Shown: one piece after another, positions 5,236 through 6,154 of the stretch
Numbering within the stretch: the stretch's first letter is position 1
How the letters are laid out: every line of letters starts with the position of its first letter
Assembly: GCA_945877995.1 (NCBI GenBank)
Contig: CAMDXD010000248.1
Coordinates: forward strand, 1-6,154
Length of the DNA: 6,154 nt
Reading direction: 5' to 3'
Source of the DNA: Bordetella parapertussis
GTDB lineage: Bacteria; Pseudomonadota; Gammaproteobacteria; Burkholderiales; CAIKXV01
Translations under genes and position numbers: made by a program
Notes under the pieces: model-generated
The model's input: only the letters and a program-made list of their open reading frames with translations
Database searches by the model: none
Told to the model about the DNA's origin: nothing

Positions 5236-5970
5236 CTATAGATTCAACTGGATCTCGCGCTCCTCGGCCGACGGCGCGAAGCCGCGCGATTCGTAGTGAT
5301 CGAAGATCGCCGTGGTGATCTTCGAGGGGTCGTCGATCAGCTGGATCAGGTTCATGTCCTCCGGGCTGATCATGCCTTCGGCCACCAGCCGCTCGCGAAA
5401 CCAGTCGATCAGTCCGCTCCAGAACGGCGTGTGGACCAGGATGATGGGCATGCGGCGCGTCTTGCCGGTCTGCACCAGGGTCAGCGCCTCGAACAGTTCG
5501 TCCAGGGTGCCGAAACCGCCCGGCAGCACCACGTAGGCGACAGCAAACTTCACGAACGCGACCTTTCGGGCGAAGAAGTGCCGGAAGGTCTGGCTGACGT
5601 CCTGGTACGCATTGGCGCTCTGCTCGTGCGGCAGCAGGATGTTCAGGCCGACGCTGGGGCTGCGTCCGTAGTACGCGCCCTTGTTCGCGGCCTCCATGAG
5701 GCCGGGACCACCGCCCGAGATCACCGCGAAGCCGGCATCCGACAGATTGCGCGCGATCGTCTCGGCGAGCAGGTAGTACGCGCCGTCGGGCGGCGTGCGC
5801 GCGCTGCCGAAAAGGCTGACGGCCGGCGCGATGTTGGTCAGGCGTTCGGTCGACTCGATGAACTCTGACATAATCTCGAGCACGCGCCACGCCTCGCGCG
5901 AGGACTCCACCCGCCGGGCGAGTTCGGGCTCCACCGACGGTGTGAGCAGGGCCGGCATCTTTTCACGCAT
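5236..5970 (-). CDS. LOG-family (TIGR00730) Rossmann-fold nucleotide phosphoribohydrolase-like protein
   Basis: A 244-residue cytoplasmic protein of the LOG/lysine-decarboxylase-like family. Characterised members hydrolyse nucleoside 5'-monophosphates to a free base and ribose 5-phosphate; in plants and some bacteria this activates cytokinins. Signatures are FGSAR (54-58), SGGGPGLMEAANKGA (85-99) for nucleotide/phosphate binding, Arg135-Lys136 and the hallmark PGGFGTLDE (150-158) with catalytic Glu158. The N-terminal helix of about 45 residues and the C-terminal ESRGFAPSAEE are typical of the longer proteobacterial form. The true substrate is unknown, and older database names such as lysine decarboxylase are misleading. 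The start at 5970 is well supported: AAGGAG (+ coordinates 5977-5982) sits 6 nt upstream. It is divergent from polA with only 10 bp between start codons and converges on the SWIB gene. An internal TGACATAAT on the opposite strand may be the polA promoter. Confidence 0.93.
   Translation of the reverse strand: MREKMPALLTPSVEPELARRVESSREAWRVLEIMSEFIESTERLTNIAPAVSLFGSARTPPDGAYYLLAETIARNLSDAGFAVISGGGPGLMEAANKGAYYGRSPSVGLNILLPHEQSANAYQDVSQTFRHFFARKVAFVKFAVAYVVLPGGFGTLDELFEALTLVQTGKTRRMPIILVHTPFWSGLIDWFRERLVAEGMISPEDMNLIQLIDDPSKITTAIFDHYESRGFAPSAEEREIQLNL
5866..5874 (+). promoter_or_regulatory. Candidate extended -10 promoter for polA inside the LOG gene
   Basis: TGA followed by CATAAT (5869-5874) fits the extended -10 pattern TGnTATAAT with one mismatch, so a strong -35 would not be essential. 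The best nearby is TTCGGT at 5845-5850, spacing 18. It lies 106 nt upstream of the polA TTG. On the LOG strand it is encoded by ATT-ATG-TCA. ATT is the only non-ATC isoleucine codon of 15 in the gene, and TCA is the only TCA serine codon, which is consistent with selection for the motif. Confidence 0.4.
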
Positions 5971-5976
5971 TGGTCG

Positions 5977-5982
5977 CTCCTT
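5977..5982 (-). promoter_or_regulatory. Shine-Dalgarno of the LOG gene, overlapping the polA start codon
   Basis: The minus strand reads AAGGAG, a full consensus ribosome-binding site with a 6-nt spacer to the ATG at 5970. Its last two plus-strand bases (5981-5982) are the first two bases of the proposed polA TTG. This fixes the LOG start and constrains the first codon of polA. Confidence 0.85.
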
Positions 5983-6154
5983 GAAGACACTGCTGCTGGT
6001 CGACGCATCGTCGTACCTCTACCGCGCTTTCCATGCCCTGCCCGACCTGCGCAACAAGGCCGGCGAACCCACCGGCGCCATCTACGGCGTGATCAACATG
6101 CTGCGACGATTGCAGCGCGAAGTACCGGCGGATTATAGGGCGTGCGTGTTCGAC
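5981..6154 (+). CDS. polA: DNA polymerase I, N-terminal fragment (3' end beyond the window)
   Basis: The first 58 codons of DNA polymerase I, which removes RNA primers and fills gaps in replication and repair. The start of the 5'-nuclease domain is visible: LLLVDASSYLYRAFHALPDLR (4-24) with metal-binding Asp8, then GEPTGAIYGVINMLRRL (28-44) and ACVFD (54-58), whose last Asp is the next metal ligand. E. coli PolA has VDGSS where this has VDASS; the Gly-to-Ala change looks conservative. The start is proposed as TTG at 5981, giving MKTLLLVD as expected for the family. There is no clear Shine-Dalgarno before it. A GTG at 5942 in the same frame would add 13 residues and overlap the LOG gene by 29 nt. 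Codons GAT-TAT-AGG at 51-53 are atypical and create a TATAAT on the other strand. Confidence 0.93.
   Translation, partial: MKTLLLVDASSYLYRAFHALPDLRNKAGEPTGAIYGVINMLRRLQREVPADYRACVFD
6132..6137 (-). promoter_or_regulatory. Candidate -10 element (TATAAT) for the LOG gene inside polA
   Basis: The minus strand carries a perfect sigma-70 -10 box, 161 nt before the LOG ATG. Transcription from here would give a leader of roughly 155 nt antisense to the start of polA. A 17-nt spacer ends exactly at the window edge, so the -35 box cannot be seen. The match is notable because the surrounding polA codons are G/C-ending, while the three covering it are GAT, TAT and AGG. Confidence 0.4.

Noticed and set aside
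5942..5980. GTG at 5942 as the polA start
   Set aside because: It would add 13 residues overlapping the LOG gene and has no good ribosome site. It cannot be fully excluded because some PolA proteins have short N-terminal extensions.

Overview
The window is GC-rich chromosomal DNA with strongly G/C-ending codons. Its gene content points to a betaproteobacterium, probably of the Burkholderiales type: an APH-fold (type II) homoserine kinase, a DUF2782 secreted protein, a BPSS1780-family membrane protein, uvrD, a LOG-family protein and polA, all close together. The genus cannot be read from the sequence. There are no mobile elements, CRISPR arrays or RNA genes. This is a housekeeping region, not an accessory island.

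Layout: (1) 1-2082 (+), the C-terminal part of a UvrD/PcrA-type DNA helicase whose first ~110-115 residues lie upstream of the window. (2) 2083-2210, a convergent gap with a near-perfect 23/24-nt direct repeat. (3) 4530-2211 (-), a compact three-gene unit read right to left: a secreted DUF2782 protein, thrB (30-nt gap) and a BPSS1780-family membrane protein (7-nt gap). (4) 4531-4756, a divergent intergenic region that should hold two promoters. (5) 4757-5143 (+), a small chromatin-type protein with a lysine/alanine-rich histone H1-like tail fused to a SWIB/MDM2 domain. It is followed by two abutting hairpins, the second a strong intrinsic terminator. (6) 5970-5236 (-), a LOG-family (TIGR00730) nucleotide phosphoribohydrolase-like protein. 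(7) 5981 to the window end (+), the first 58 codons of polA with a TTG start.

Functional themes are DNA repair and replication (uvrD, polA), nucleoid structure (SWIB/H1-like), threonine synthesis (thrB) and probable nucleotide housekeeping (LOG). Nothing shows that they form one pathway. Their adjacency looks like an ancestral gene order.

No clearly new system was found. The most interesting signal is at the LOG/polA junction. The two start codons face away from each other only 10 bp apart, so each promoter must lie inside the other gene. Inside each gene there is a good -10 element on the required strand (TGACATAAT inside the LOG gene, TATAAT inside polA), and in both cases it is built from codons otherwise unused or rare in that gene.
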